From Streptococcus moroccensis (GTDB lineage: Bacteria > Bacillota > Bacilli > Lactobacillales > Streptococcaceae): DNA of 64,000 nt. The stretch spans positions 1-64,000 of the forward strand of contig NZ_JAUSTM010000001.1 in assembly GCF_030812835.1 (NCBI RefSeq), in the 5' to 3' direction. The notes beneath the pieces are model-generated. The model ran no database searches. It worked only from the letters and a program-made list of their open reading frames with translations, and was not told the origin of the DNA. Both the position numbers and the translations under genes were made by a program. Below are positions 49,531 to 59,182 of the stretch, in pieces. Position 1 is the first letter of the stretch, and every line of letters begins with the position of its first letter.

Positions 49531-50781
49531 CTAAAAAATTTTTTCAATATCAAGTGGTATAAGTGTCCACTCACCATTATTTCTCCACGGAGCGGCAAAT
49601 TTGTTATCTTTTTCAATACTATTATATACACAATTGAATCTCAAGACTTCTTCTCTAAGATAACCACATTCTTCCCAACCAACTTTTACAGTAACCTCAG
49701 TTCTAGCATATGTTTTTTCTTCTATCAATATAAATCTAAATGACTTAAAGTTCTTATTTTCAAAGATTTTCCGTAACTTTCCGGCTCTTTTATCTCTAGA
49801 TTGTGGCTTAATATCGGTTTCTTTCAAACAATTCGAAAGTTTACCAAAATTTCTTTTTTCCCAAAACTCAAACATTTCTAACAGTGGATTAAGATAAGAA
49901 TAATCTTTATATTCTTCTTTTTGTCCACTTTCAGGAATATCTTTTCCTATTATTAATGTTTTCTTTTTCCAGGCTTGGATTTCCCTATCGAATTGTTTTA
50001 AATGATTTATTGATTTTATCTGACTAGTCATATCAACAGATATTTGAGATTTCATAAAATCATTTTGCCTGTCAATTTCAGTATTTTTCATTCTAATCCA
50101 ATCTGCCACAGCAAAGATTAAAGCAACACACTTACAGGATACGTATTCATTTCCATAGTTCAAATCTCTCCCGTGAAGGATTCCATTTCTATATGGCAGT
50201 CTAATTTCTTCTTTATTTGTTTTTACTCTAGACTCTGTAAAAATTGTTTTCAACTTTCCCAAGGACTCATCACTTCCTACAAATGAATCCCATGCACTTA
50301 AATCTGTACCTTCGGCAAAAAAACCTTTACGTTTTGTATAATCATTAACTGCTCCATCAATTATTAATAATCCTAATGGAACACTTGAAATATAATTACC
50401 TTGAAAATGGTTCTCAAAAAAAACTTGTAATAAATCTGCTCTATCAGAAAATTCTTTAGAACTTTTTTTAATCCAGTGAACTATTTCTTTTGCATCATTT
50501 TTAAAATAGTCAAGTAAAATCCGCTCAGCACTTTCAATATCGCTATTCAAGAACTCTCTATTAACTTTTTTTACTAGATTATAATCCAGACTTTCGTACA
50601 CACACCACCCTAAATCAGAAAAGTTTTTGGTAAATGTAATATACTGTTCGCTCATGTCATTAAGTTCATCATTTAATTTCGCAATCTTTTGCAATTCTTT
50701 TTTACCTAACAAACCTGAATAATTCTGTAACTCTTCAATGCTAGTCTTTATAGTTGTTAAAGAAACTAGGTTACTTTCCAT
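49531..50781 (-). CDS. unknown protein with HEPN-type RNxxxH motif
   Basis: 416 residues, no family firmly recognised. LPYRNGILHGRD contains Arg198-Asn199-x3-His203, the catalytic pattern of HEPN ribonucleases, in a mainly helical N-terminal half. The C-terminal part (about 330-416) is beta-rich. Codon use is A+T-rich compared with valS. Encoded just before the m5C methyltransferase on the same strand, it could be an abortive-infection RNase of the same defence cluster. This is inference. Confidence 0.6.
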   Translation of the reverse strand: MESNLVSLTTIKTSIEELQNYSGLLGKKELQKIAKLNDELNDMSEQYITFTKNFSDLGWCVYESLDYNLVKKVNREFLNSDIESAERILLDYFKNDAKEIVHWIKKSSKEFSDRADLLQVFFENHFQGNYISSVPLGLLIIDGAVNDYTKRKGFFAEGTDLSAWDSFVGSDESLGKLKTIFTESRVKTNKEEIRLPYRNGILHGRDLNYGNEYVSCKCVALIFAVADWIRMKNTEIDRQNDFMKSQISVDMTSQIKSINHLKQFDREIQAWKKKTLIIGKDIPESGQKEEYKDYSYLNPLLEMFEFWEKRNFGKLSNCLKETDIKPQSRDKRAGKLRKIFENKNFKSFRFILIEEKTYARTEVTVKVGWEECGYLREEVLRFNCVYNSIEKDNKFAAPWRNNGEWTLIPLDIEKIF

Positions 50782-50822
50782 AATTTAACCCTTATCTATT
50801 TTAAGTTTATCATGATTATTAT

Positions 50823-50848
50823 AACAAAACCCAACCTTTTAGGCTGGG
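50823..50848 (-). terminator. valS operon terminator
   Basis: On the minus strand CCCAGCC-TAAAA-GGTTGGG followed by TTTTGTT. It lies beyond a BOX-like repeat and directly before the start of the HEPN-motif gene. Confidence 0.85.
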
Positions 50849-50871
50849 CATTTGTCTTTACTCGGAATGTT

Positions 50872-50975
50872 CTAGTGTGGCTAAAATCATCTTGAGGCTA
50901 GGAAACGAAACCGCAGACAGTACTTGAGTACGGCAAGGTGAGTTGACGAAGTTTCAAGTGATTTTAGACCACTAG
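50872..50975. mobile_element. BOX-like miniature repeat (MITE) next to valS
   Basis: A 104-bp element. Its ends, CTAGTGTGGCTAAAATCA and the complement of TGATTTTAGACCACTAG, are imperfect terminal inverted repeats of about 23 bp. The interior GTACGGCAAGGTGAGTTGAC resembles boxC of pneumococcal BOX elements. The right end includes the valS stop codon (50972-50974). Confidence 0.6.
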
Positions 50976-53620
50976 ACAAGCTTCTCCATCTCAGCGATGC
51001 GCTCTTTGGTCGCATCGTATTTGGTTTGGTAGTCGGCTTGTTTTTGGCGTTCTTTGTCCACGACTTCTGGTTTGGCGTTTTGGACAAAGCGTTCGTTAGA
51101 GAGCTTTTTGCCAACCATGTCGAGTTCTTTTTGCCACTTGGCTAGTTCTTTGTTGAGGCGTTCTAATTCTTCGGTCACGTTTAAAAGGTCTGCCAGCGGC
51201 AAGAAGATTTCAGCTCCGGTGATGACGCTGGACATGGCCAATTCTGGCGCTGCAATCGTTGAGCTAATTTCCAAATGTTCAGGGTTGGTAAAGCGTTTGA
51301 TGTAGTTGACATTGGCTGTGAAGAAGTCTTCCAGCTGGCTGTCAGCGGTCTTGATGAGAATGGTAATTGGCTTACTTGGGGCCACGTTTACCTCTGACCG
51401 GCTATTTCGCACAGCACGGATCAGGTCCTTCAAGCTTTCCACGCCTTGGTGCGCAGCTTTATTTTCAAAAGCAGGAGTCACCACTGGATAATCTGCCGAC
51501 ACAATGCTACCTTCTGAGATTTGGCCAAAGATTTCCTCGGTCACAAATGGCATGATCGGGTGCAAGAGGCGGAGAATCTGGTCCAAGGTGTAGAGGAGGA
51601 CAGAGCGTGTGATGACTTTATCGTCTTCGTTGTCGCTGTAAAGGACCTCCTTGGTCAGCTCCACGTACCAGTCCGCAAACTCGTCCCAGATGAAGTTGTA
51701 CAACTGGTGACCCGCAATCCCAAACTCGAATTTCTCAAAGGCGTCGGTCACCTTGCCGATGGTTTCATTGAGGTTGTGGAGGATCCACTTGTCGGTCACG
51801 TTACCAGCCTTGTCAGCCGCTACTTTTGCGACATTAGCCTTGGCATCTGCCAGCGTCAGCCCTTCATTGTTCATGAGGATATAGCGGGAAATGTTCCAGA
51901 TTTTGTTGATGAAGTTCCATGAAGCGTCCATCTTCTCATATGAGAAACGGACATCCTGTCCTGGGGCAGAGCCGTTTGAGAGGAACCAGCGCAGGGCATC
52001 CGCACCGTACTGATCGATCACGTCCATCGGGTCAATCCCGTTGCCAAGTGATTTGGACATCTTACGACCTTGCTCGTCACGGATGAGCCCATGGATTAGA
52101 ACGTTTTTAAATGGACGGCGGTCTGTGAATTCCAAGGATTGGAAAATCATGCGAGACACCCAGAAGAAGATGATGTCGTAACCTGTTACCAAGGTTGAGG
52201 TTGGGAAGTAACGGTTGAAGTCAGTCGCCTCTTCGTTTGGCCAACCCATGGTTGAAAATGGCCAAAGGGCAGATGAGAACCAAGTGTCTAAGACGTCTTC
52301 GTCTTGAACCCAGCCGTCGCCTTCTGGTGCTTCTTCGCCGACATACATCTCCCCAGCTTCATTGTACCAAGCAGGGATTTGGTGACCCCACCAGAGCTGA
52401 CGGGAAATCACCCAGTCGTGAACATTTTCCATCCACTGGAGGAAGGTGTCGTTGAAACGTGGTGGGTAGAAGGATACCTTGTCTTCGGTCTCTTGGTTGG
52501 CAATGGCATTTTTGGCCAACTGGTCCATCTTAACAAACCACTGCGTGGACAAGCGTGGCTCCACCACGGCACCTGAACGCTCCGAGTGGCCAACAGAGTG
52601 GACACGTTGTTCAATCTTGACCAACTGGCCAAGCTCTTCTAATTTTTTAACCGTCGCTTTGCGGGCGTCAAATCGGTCCATGCCGACAAATTCACCAGCA
52701 AGCTCATTCATGGTCCCGTCATCGTTCATGACGTTGACTTGTGGCAGGTCATGGCGCTTGCCGACCTCAAAGTCGTTGGGGTCATGGGCTGGGGTGACTT
52801 TTACGACACCTGTTCCAAATTCAGGATCAGCATGCTCATCACCAACGATTGGAATAGGTTTGTTCACGATTGGTAAGATAACGTTCTTGCCAATCAAGTC
52901 CTTGTAGCGTAGGTCTTCTGGATTGACCGCAACAGCCACATCGCCAAACATGGTCTCAGGGCGCGTGGTCGCAACTTCAAGGGCACCAGAGCCGTCTTCC
53001 AAGAGGTAGTTCATGTGGTAGAAAGCCCCTTCGACATCCTTGTGAATGACTTCGATATCAGAAAGTGCTGTGCGGGCAGCAGGATCCCAGTTGATGATAA
53101 ATTCACCGCGATAGATGAGGCCTTTTTTGTAGAGTTCCACAAAGACCTTCTTAACCGCGTCAGAGAGGCCATCATCAAGGGTGAAGCGCTCGCGTGAGTA
53201 ATCAAGGGAAAGCCCCAATTTGCCCCACTGCTCCTTGATGGTAGACGCATACTCGTCCTTCCATTCCCAGACCTTGTCTAGGAACTTGTCGCGACCGAGG
53301 TCGTAGCGGGAAATCCCCTGCTCGCGCAGGCGCTCCTCCACCTTAGCCTGAGTCGCAATCCCTGCGTGGTCCATCCCTGGCAACCACAAGGTATCATAGC
53401 CCTGCATGCGTTTTTGGCGGATAATAATATCCTGAAGCGTTGTGTCCCAAGCGTGTCCCAGGTGCAATTTGCCTGTCACGTTTGGCGGTGGAATCACGAT
53501 AGAATAAGGCTTGGCCTCAGCATCGCCTGACGGCGCAAAGCTATCCGCTTCCAGCCATTTGGTGTAACGACCAGCCTCAACCTCGGCTGGATTGTATTTT
53601 GGTGATAATTCTTTTGACAT
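50972..53620 (-). CDS. valS: valyl-tRNA synthetase
   Basis: 882 residues; charges tRNA-Val. HIGH-type HLGH (53-56), KMSKS (about 520) and a C-terminal coiled coil (about 810-880) are all present. Its ATG overlaps the stop of the upstream unknown gene by one base (TAATG) and its AAGGAG lies inside that gene. The operon seems to start at a T-box 8 kb upstream, with a restriction island in between. Confidence 0.97.
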   Translation of the reverse strand: MSKELSPKYNPAEVEAGRYTKWLEADSFAPSGDAEAKPYSIVIPPPNVTGKLHLGHAWDTTLQDIIIRQKRMQGYDTLWLPGMDHAGIATQAKVEERLREQGISRYDLGRDKFLDKVWEWKDEYASTIKEQWGKLGLSLDYSRERFTLDDGLSDAVKKVFVELYKKGLIYRGEFIINWDPAARTALSDIEVIHKDVEGAFYHMNYLLEDGSGALEVATTRPETMFGDVAVAVNPEDLRYKDLIGKNVILPIVNKPIPIVGDEHADPEFGTGVVKVTPAHDPNDFEVGKRHDLPQVNVMNDDGTMNELAGEFVGMDRFDARKATVKKLEELGQLVKIEQRVHSVGHSERSGAVVEPRLSTQWFVKMDQLAKNAIANQETEDKVSFYPPRFNDTFLQWMENVHDWVISRQLWWGHQIPAWYNEAGEMYVGEEAPEGDGWVQDEDVLDTWFSSALWPFSTMGWPNEEATDFNRYFPTSTLVTGYDIIFFWVSRMIFQSLEFTDRRPFKNVLIHGLIRDEQGRKMSKSLGNGIDPMDVIDQYGADALRWFLSNGSAPGQDVRFSYEKMDASWNFINKIWNISRYILMNNEGLTLADAKANVAKVAADKAGNVTDKWILHNLNETIGKVTDAFEKFEFGIAGHQLYNFIWDEFADWYVELTKEVLYSDNEDDKVITRSVLLYTLDQILRLLHPIMPFVTEEIFGQISEGSIVSADYPVVTPAFENKAAHQGVESLKDLIRAVRNSRSEVNVAPSKPITILIKTADSQLEDFFTANVNYIKRFTNPEHLEISSTIAAPELAMSSVITGAEIFLPLADLLNVTEELERLNKELAKWQKELDMVGKKLSNERFVQNAKPEVVDKERQKQADYQTKYDATKERIAEMEKLV

Positions 53621-54579
53621 TAGTTTTTCTCCTTGTTTTTAACGATATTTACCAAGCCAATTTTTGATAATTCAATATATAACTCTTCAATCTCAGCAAG
53701 GGTGGCAATTGGAGAAAAGTTATAATTACCGGGATTATGTTTTAAATCATATTTACTAATTTTTGAAATATAATATCTAGCATGTTCCAAATTATAATTT
53801 TCTAATTTGGATTTGAGAGTAACTAATCTATTATGATTTAACTCTAAAAATAATTTACAATAATTACTATACAGTTCCGCAATAGCCTGAAGATAATCTT
53901 CAACTAGCACGATAGCATCAATATGAGACGATTCATTTCTAAGTTCTAACAATTCCTTCTTTAACTTCTTCCAATCAAAACTAGAGTTTAAAAGATAATC
54001 TAAATCAATATAAAAATCCACTATAACCGTCTCATCATCTGGACTGACAGCTTTAACTCGATGTATTGGTAAATCAATATGTTGCGAAAAGTTTCTCAAT
54101 GAATAACAAAATCGATATGCAAAGTTAACATCGTATTGATAATTTGCAAGTCTGTGTATATGTTCAAACTCCACACTATTCTTAGAATATTTCTGCTTAA
54201 TCTGATTTTCATTGAAATCAACAAACAGTTTCCCACTCGACAATAGATGGAGCATAAAACGGTTTATATTTACTTCTTCAATTGATAGCTTTTTAGACTC
54301 AAGTTTGTTTTTAATACTTAAAAAGTCTGAAACATCTGAAACAAATAACTCAAACATCGTTTTTATTTTTTGAAAATCTTTTTTTATATCCCAAATTTGC
54401 TCAGAGATTAGCAGCAGTCCCTCAGATGGTTTAATATCCGAAATTACCATTTGCTTTTCATCATTGACAACCTTTAAATAGGCTAAGAGTTCGATAGTAT
54501 CATTATCACTTAATTTAGCGTACTTCTCATCAATTTGTTTAATTTGACTATCCGATAAAATTGAATCAGGTCTTGACAA
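53620..54579 (-). CDS. unknown protein with HEPN-like RNxxxH motif, coupled to valS
   Basis: 319 residues, largely helical, A+T-rich. [14 protein letters not shown] holds Arg162-Asn163-x3-His167, the HEPN ribonuclease pattern. No family is recognised. It starts at TTG (54579) with GGAGG upstream, two bases after the third recognition domain. Its last codons carry the ribosome site of valS. A defence role is suggested by its place in the restriction island; function is unproven. Confidence 0.6.
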   Translation of the reverse strand: MSRPDSILSDSQIKQIDEKYAKLSDNDTIELLAYLKVVNDEKQMVISDIKPSEGLLLISEQIWDIKKDFQKIKTMFELFVSDVSDFLSIKNKLESKKLSIEEVNINRFMLHLLSSGKLFVDFNENQIKQKYSKNSVEFEHIHRLANYQYDVNFAYRFCYSLRNFSQHIDLPIHRVKAVSPDDETVIVDFYIDLDYLLNSSFDWKKLKKELLELRNESSHIDAIVLVEDYLQAIAELYSNYCKLFLELNHNRLVTLKSKLENYNLEHARYYISKISKYDLKHNPGNYNFSPIATLAEIEELYIELSKIGLVNIVKNKEKN

Positions 54580-54581
54580 TT

Positions 54582-55119
54582 CTATTCCTCCCTATATAAA
54601 TAATTCAAAATCTTAAAAATTTGCTCCAATTCTTGTTTCTTCATGTATGTTTTCATGTAGTCATAATCTGGCAATCCAGCCTCAGTAACTGGTAGCATAA
54701 TTTTTTGACGTTTCATGCGTTCACCATTGAATTTATAACCATAGGCATACTTAACCTTTTGTGATAAAATCATCTCTTTTAAGAATAAGTAGGTGTACTT
54801 GTTGCCCTGATTCTTGTCTTTCCATTTCACTCGTTTCACATCGTCAGAAAAAATAGCTTGGTAGGGGTGATAGAAATTTTCGACAACACTACCATTGTAA
54901 TTAACACCTAGTACATTTTCATCGAGACTTTTATTAGTATTGGATACAAAAGCAGTTACGCCATTCTCATTATCACTAGCTCCAATAAAAGGACGTTCTC
55001 CCATTTCTTGATTAGCTTTAGTTAGACGCACACCTGATTTTACATCGCAAACATCTTCGATCCAAAATGCCTTCCAAGAAATTTCACAAACTTTTTCGGA
55101 TAGAATGTTAGTCAGTTTG
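54582..55119 (-). pseudogene. out-of-frame third HsdS target-recognition domain
   Basis: The frame is open from the AT repeat to the stop at 54582 (about 179 codons) but has no plausible start: the first candidates are a GTG at 55031 and an ATG at 55004, both without a ribosome site. The sequence begins CEISWKAFWIEDVCDVKSGV, like the starts of the two domains in the upstream gene, and ends in a conserved HsdS helix (YDYMKTYMKKQELEQIFKIL). It joins hsdS in frame if the repeat has 9 or 12 units. It is best seen as a phase-off 3' part, not a dead gene. Confidence 0.75.
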
Positions 55120-56203
55120 ATATATATATATATATATATTCAAGCACTTCTTGGACTTTATCAAGTTCTAATTTTTTCACAAAGTCTGACATATATTGAA
55201 AATTGGGGTTACCATTTTTGTCAGCAGGAAGCGTTAGAGTTTCTCGTTTTAATCTTTCTTGGTTTCGTTTGTACCCAAAATTATATTTTCCTCGCACTTG
55301 ATCAGCTATTGTTGTTATAAATTTAGCGTTGTATTCATTAAGATTATCATTATAACCAACTGTTATATCCTGAGAAGCGATAAAATCTTCTTTTTTATAA
55401 ACACTATAACCCATTGAGCCCTCTCCATTTCGGATAAACGCTATAGCATTCCCTAAGTATAACAGATTTTCTTTTTGTTCAACAAAGTCTAAAACACCGT
55501 TATTACGATTAGTTGCTCCTACATAACTGATTCCTTCAGAAAGTCCTTTTTCTAGATGATTAAGCCCCTTACTACCTTTTGTAATTAAATCAAATACATC
55601 TCCTAAGCGAAATGTTTTCCATTCAACCTTATCCAAGCCAACCACACCTCCAGCTAACTCAATCAACTTACGTTCATAGTAGTCAATCACTTGCTGTGCC
55701 TGAACTTTTTGTTCCTGCTTGATGTAGTCTTCCATGAACTGCCAGTTAGGTTGACCTTGGGAATCAATGGAGAGCATGAGACGGGTTCGATTAAGTCTCC
55801 CTAAAGTTGCTCCATTTCCGCCCCAATTAAATTTCTTCATCTGAATTTTAAGAGATGGAATAATAAACATTGCGACTTCTTTATTTATATTTTCATTTCT
55901 TAAAACTTGAATATTTTGGCCTGTATAAAATGAGACTGGCTGATAAAAGACAGTTTGAGTGTCTAAACCAATTGTAATAACATTTCCTTCATCTACTTTG
56001 AACTTTGGTGATTGATTTTCAGTAATAAATAGATTTATGCCGTTTTGTAAATCAGTTCTAGTAATATAAGGAACGCTACCTTCTGTATTATTGAGTTTAT
56101 TCTTATCGATACCACTCTTTGTTGATGTGATCTCAAAAAGTCCTTCACGACCTCCTATGAAAAACTCCCTCCACTCCACATCGGTCAATGTTAACTTACT
56201 CAT
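55112..56203 (-). CDS. hsdS: HsdS-type DNA specificity subunit, ends in an AT repeat
   Basis: 363 residues with two target-recognition domains (about 7-165 and 190-345), each opening with a VEW..F motif and closing with a helical spacer (YIKQEQKVQAQQVIDYYERK and the FVKKLELDKVQEVLEY segment). The second spacer runs into the (AT)10 tract and is read EYIYIYISN before TGA. It would guide the fused methylase-nuclease. The ATG at 56203 follows AGGTG and overlaps the rhuM stop by eight bases. Confidence 0.85.
   Translation of the reverse strand: MSKLTLTDVEWREFFIGGREGLFEITSTKSGIDKNKLNNTEGSVPYITRTDLQNGINLFITENQSPKFKVDEGNVITIGLDTQTVFYQPVSFYTGQNIQVLRNENINKEVAMFIIPSLKIQMKKFNWGGNGATLGRLNRTRLMLSIDSQGQPNWQFMEDYIKQEQKVQAQQVIDYYERKLIELAGGVVGLDKVEWKTFRLGDVFDLITKGSKGLNHLEKGLSEGISYVGATNRNNGVLDFVEQKENLLYLGNAIAFIRNGEGSMGYSVYKKEDFIASQDITVGYNDNLNEYNAKFITTIADQVRGKYNFGYKRNQERLKRETLTLPADKNGNPNFQYMSDFVKKLELDKVQEVLEYIYIYISN
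55120..55139. repeat. (AT)10 simple-sequence repeat inside hsdS
   Basis: Ten uninterrupted AT units. In the present state the frame ends at TGA (55114-55112). Nine or twelve units would read ATC AAA CTG onward and fuse hsdS to the third recognition domain; eleven units would end at a TAA a few codons later. This is a typical slipped-strand phase switch. Confidence 0.85.
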
Positions 56204-57206
56204 CTTTGTCACCTGCCATCAATTTTTGGATATGCTTATCAAAATCTGACACGATTTTTTGGGTACGATTGAATTTTTCATATTCTTGGTTGGCCTTTTC
56301 TTCTGCTTGTTTTTTGGAAATTTTTCCCTTACCTTCTAGAATTTCATATTCATTAAAAGATAAGAAACGGTCAATACTTTCAGCTAACCCCTTCATAGTA
56401 AAGGTATTGCGACGTTCAATCAAACCTTCGATATAATCAAAATAAGAAGTGACCGCTCGTTCTAGCTGACGGATTTCATTTTCTTGCAGATAATTTTTAG
56501 CAACAGTCACATCCGATTTCAGCACACGACCATCTGGGGCATTCTTCCAAGTTGTTAGACCCATTTGGTCTTTTTCTGCATCAGCCTTCTGGTAAATAAT
56601 TTCAGCAGCTGTATTTCCAGTAATGGCAAAATGAAATTTATTTTGCACCATAGCATAGAAATTTTTAGTAATTTCTGAATTTCTATCGTAATCAATGGCA
56701 CATTCCGCAAAGATATCGGTCACCTGCTGATAAATACGACGCTCACTAGCACGGATTGAACGAATGCGCTCTAAGAGCTCACGGAAATAATCTTGTCCAA
56801 AAACAGTTTGTCCTTGTTTCAAACGTTCATCATCGAGTACAAAGCCCTTGATGATAAATCCTTTCAAGGTATTGGTCGCCCAAATCCGAAATTGAGTCGC
56901 CTTATTAGAGTTAACACGATAACCGACTGAGATAATAGCATCGAGATTGTAGTACTCTAATTCACGTTGAACTGTTCTATTACCTTCTTCTTGAACTGTT
57001 CGGAATTTCCGAACAGTTGCTAGTTTTTCCAACTCACCATCGTTATAAATATTAGTTAAATGTTCACTCACTGTTGATTTAGCAACACCAAATAGTTCTG
57101 CAATTCCTTTTTGTGTTAACCAGAGATTTTCATCTTGTAAAAGAATATCAAGATGGACATCACCACTAGGTGTTGTGTAAAGAACAAAATTTGAAATATC
57201 ACTCAT
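56196..57206 (-). CDS. RhuM family protein
   Basis: 336 residues. The N-terminal half has a helix-turn-helix-like ELFGVAKSTVSEHLTNIY and the RhuM segment YYNLDAIISVGYRVNS..TQFRIWAT. RhuM proteins are named from a Salmonella island and often lie inside type I restriction operons; the mechanism is unknown. The ATG at 57206 overlaps the methylase stop (ATGAGTGA). Confidence 0.85.
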   Translation of the reverse strand: MSDISNFVLYTTPSGDVHLDILLQDENLWLTQKGIAELFGVAKSTVSEHLTNIYNDGELEKLATVRKFRTVQEEGNRTVQRELEYYNLDAIISVGYRVNSNKATQFRIWATNTLKGFIIKGFVLDDERLKQGQTVFGQDYFRELLERIRSIRASERRIYQQVTDIFAECAIDYDRNSEITKNFYAMVQNKFHFAITGNTAAEIIYQKADAEKDQMGLTTWKNAPDGRVLKSDVTVAKNYLQENEIRQLERAVTSYFDYIEGLIERRNTFTMKGLAESIDRFLSFNEYEILEGKGKISKKQAEEKANQEYEKFNRTQKIVSDFDKHIQKLMAGDKDE

Positions 57207-59181
57207 AATCTGCTTCACCTTCTGCTACAAGATGTATCTCCTCTTCTTCGGCCTCTGGATATGATAGTTCCTCCTCTTCGATACCAAACAAATAGCCTCG
57301 TCCATGGGTAATCATATTCACTTCAAAAGTGAGGTAATCTGCAATAGTCTTTTGAAAATCAGTCTCAGATGGAATTTCATCATTGAAATAATAGAATGAA
57401 TGTAACCACTCATCACTATGCTCAATGGTTGTTTGAACACAGAATTTTGTTTCTGCTTCTATACGATTAAACCAAACATCAAGTAAGTGTTGCTTCTTAT
57501 CTTTAGCAGAGGCGGTCTCAACCAAACCTATGTGTTTGGATACTTCAAAACCATCATTTTCAAAGTTAATAAATTTACACTCTTTGTCTGATCTGTGTGG
57601 GATACCTGCTGTAAAAACTGCAATACAAGGATTTGTTCCAACACCATAAAAGGTATTTTTATTGAGAGTAATAACTCCTTCTAAAGTATGGTGCTTCAAG
57701 ATATTTTGCTTGATTTCTTTCTCATCTTTTGTTTTCCCAGTAAAAGTAGATTGAGGAACAATAACGACAGCTTTTGCACCCTCAACCAATGAATTTAAAA
57801 GATGCTCTGTGAAGTTAATTTCATACAATTCTGGATTAGCCTTCGACCCCATTGAGTAAGGTGGATTCATCATTCCAACATTACATTGTTTCAACTGAAG
57901 TTTACTAGGATTTTGACGCAGAAAATCTTGGTTTTCCAGATTACTCTTACCATCACCACGCAAAATCATATTTGTAGTAGCAATGGTGAACATATAGGAC
58001 TGTTCTTCTATACCAAACAGCTGGTGTTTTCGAATTTGCTCGCGTTGATAGTCATTCTCTGCCTTGACCAACATATCATGCATGGCGGCAATCAAAAAGC
58101 CTGCAGTTCCACAAGTAGGATCAAACACTTTATCAGTTGGCTGTAAGTCAACCAAATCACAGAAAAGTTCTGTAATATGTTTTGGTGTCAATACAATCCC
58201 TAAGTTCTGTCCATCTCCACCAGAATAGGACATGAACTCTCCATAAAAACGTCCAAGATAATCTTCAGCGGAACTATTGTATCTTAGACTTTGATAGATA
58301 CTCTTATAAAGGAACTCCGTAAAGTGTTTTATCGGTGTCTTTCCTAGACCATTATTTTTTTCATTGATTTTAACATCATCTCTAATGATAGCAAATTGAC
58401 TAAGTAATTTATCCTTCTTAACTTCAGGAGAAACATTAGCACGCTGGAGATTAGACTTAATTGCAGCATAAATCTTTGAACCATCTGTTTTTACAGTGTC
58501 CCCAGTTAAACTCTCAAGAGAGAAATTGCCATGCTCCGTTTCTCTCAAAGCTAGAAGAATTCCTGAAACAATTAAAGGCTTATTTTTTTCTTCAATATTA
58601 CCGTAGTTTCTTAAATCGTTGTGAAGGGTGGCTGCATCTTTTAAAATTTCAGCAGTTTCTTTTTCAAAATTAGTTTCTTCTTGAAGAATTTCTTTAACAT
58701 AATATTCATCAATATTATCTAAAGAAAAAGAAATAAGAGTTTCAATATCAGCTAATTCAGAGTATTCCCCGCGCTCATTCACAAAAACAGGTGTAATACG
58801 ATGCTTCTTTTCATTTCCACTAATTCCAAGTGCAATAATTTTTTTATAACTGACCTTATCTGATAAATGCTTGGCATAAAAAACAGCACCGTTTACTGCG
58901 TAGTCTGTATTTGACTTAACATCATCAGCAATCAATTCATCATCTGTATACTTAATATGTTTGGATAAACCAGATTTATCCTCAATGATAATTAAAAAGT
59001 CTTTAACAACCCCAACATATTCAGGAAAGCCAGATTTTCCAGTTCCTTTTTTAGAAGCTGATTTCAATGCATCGTTGATTTCTTTAATACTGCTTCCCTG
59101 AGCATAGAAATTATCTCGAATTCCTGCTTCTTTTAAAAGTTCATGGACCCACAGATCGGTATTAACTTCTTTTTTTGCCAT
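57199..59181 (-). CDS. fused nuclease-like domain and N6-adenine DNA methylase (type IIB/IIG-like RM subunit)
   Basis: 660 residues. The N-terminal region (about 1-165) has FPEYVG and FLIIIEDKSG, with Glu67-Asp-Lys69 as a possible PD-(D/E)xK core. From about 285 on it is an HsdM-like methylase: DPTCGTAGF (354-362) and the catalytic NPPY (439-442). No separate hsdR is in the locus, so it resembles the A subunit of BcgI. A plain type I HsdM with an unusual N-terminus is the alternative. The start at 59181 uses a ribosome site inside the preceding GNAT gene. Confidence 0.8.
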   Translation of the reverse strand: MAKKEVNTDLWVHELLKEAGIRDNFYAQGSSIKEINDALKSASKKGTGKSGFPEYVGVVKDFLIIIEDKSGLSKHIKYTDDELIADDVKSNTDYAVNGAVFYAKHLSDKVSYKKIIALGISGNEKKHRITPVFVNERGEYSELADIETLISFSLDNIDEYYVKEILQEETNFEKETAEILKDAATLHNDLRNYGNIEEKNKPLIVSGILLALRETEHGNFSLESLTGDTVKTDGSKIYAAIKSNLQRANVSPEVKKDKLLSQFAIIRDDVKINEKNNGLGKTPIKHFTEFLYKSIYQSLRYNSSAEDYLGRFYGEFMSYSGGDGQNLGIVLTPKHITELFCDLVDLQPTDKVFDPTCGTAGFLIAAMHDMLVKAENDYQREQIRKHQLFGIEEQSYMFTIATTNMILRGDGKSNLENQDFLRQNPSKLQLKQCNVGMMNPPYSMGSKANPELYEINFTEHLLNSLVEGAKAVVIVPQSTFTGKTKDEKEIKQNILKHHTLEGVITLNKNTFYGVGTNPCIAVFTAGIPHRSDKECKFINFENDGFEVSKHIGLVETASAKDKKQHLLDVWFNRIEAETKFCVQTTIEHSDEWLHSFYYFNDEIPSETDFQKTIADYLTFEVNMITHGRGYLFGIEEEELSYPEAEEEEIHLVAEGEADYE

Positions 59182-59182
59182 T

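Noticed and set aside
54582..55031. Independent 149-residue HsdS-like gene starting at GTG 55031
   Set aside because: No ribosome site precedes this GTG, and the same frame continues upstream to the AT repeat with clear HsdS-like sequence. It is described as the phase-off third recognition domain.
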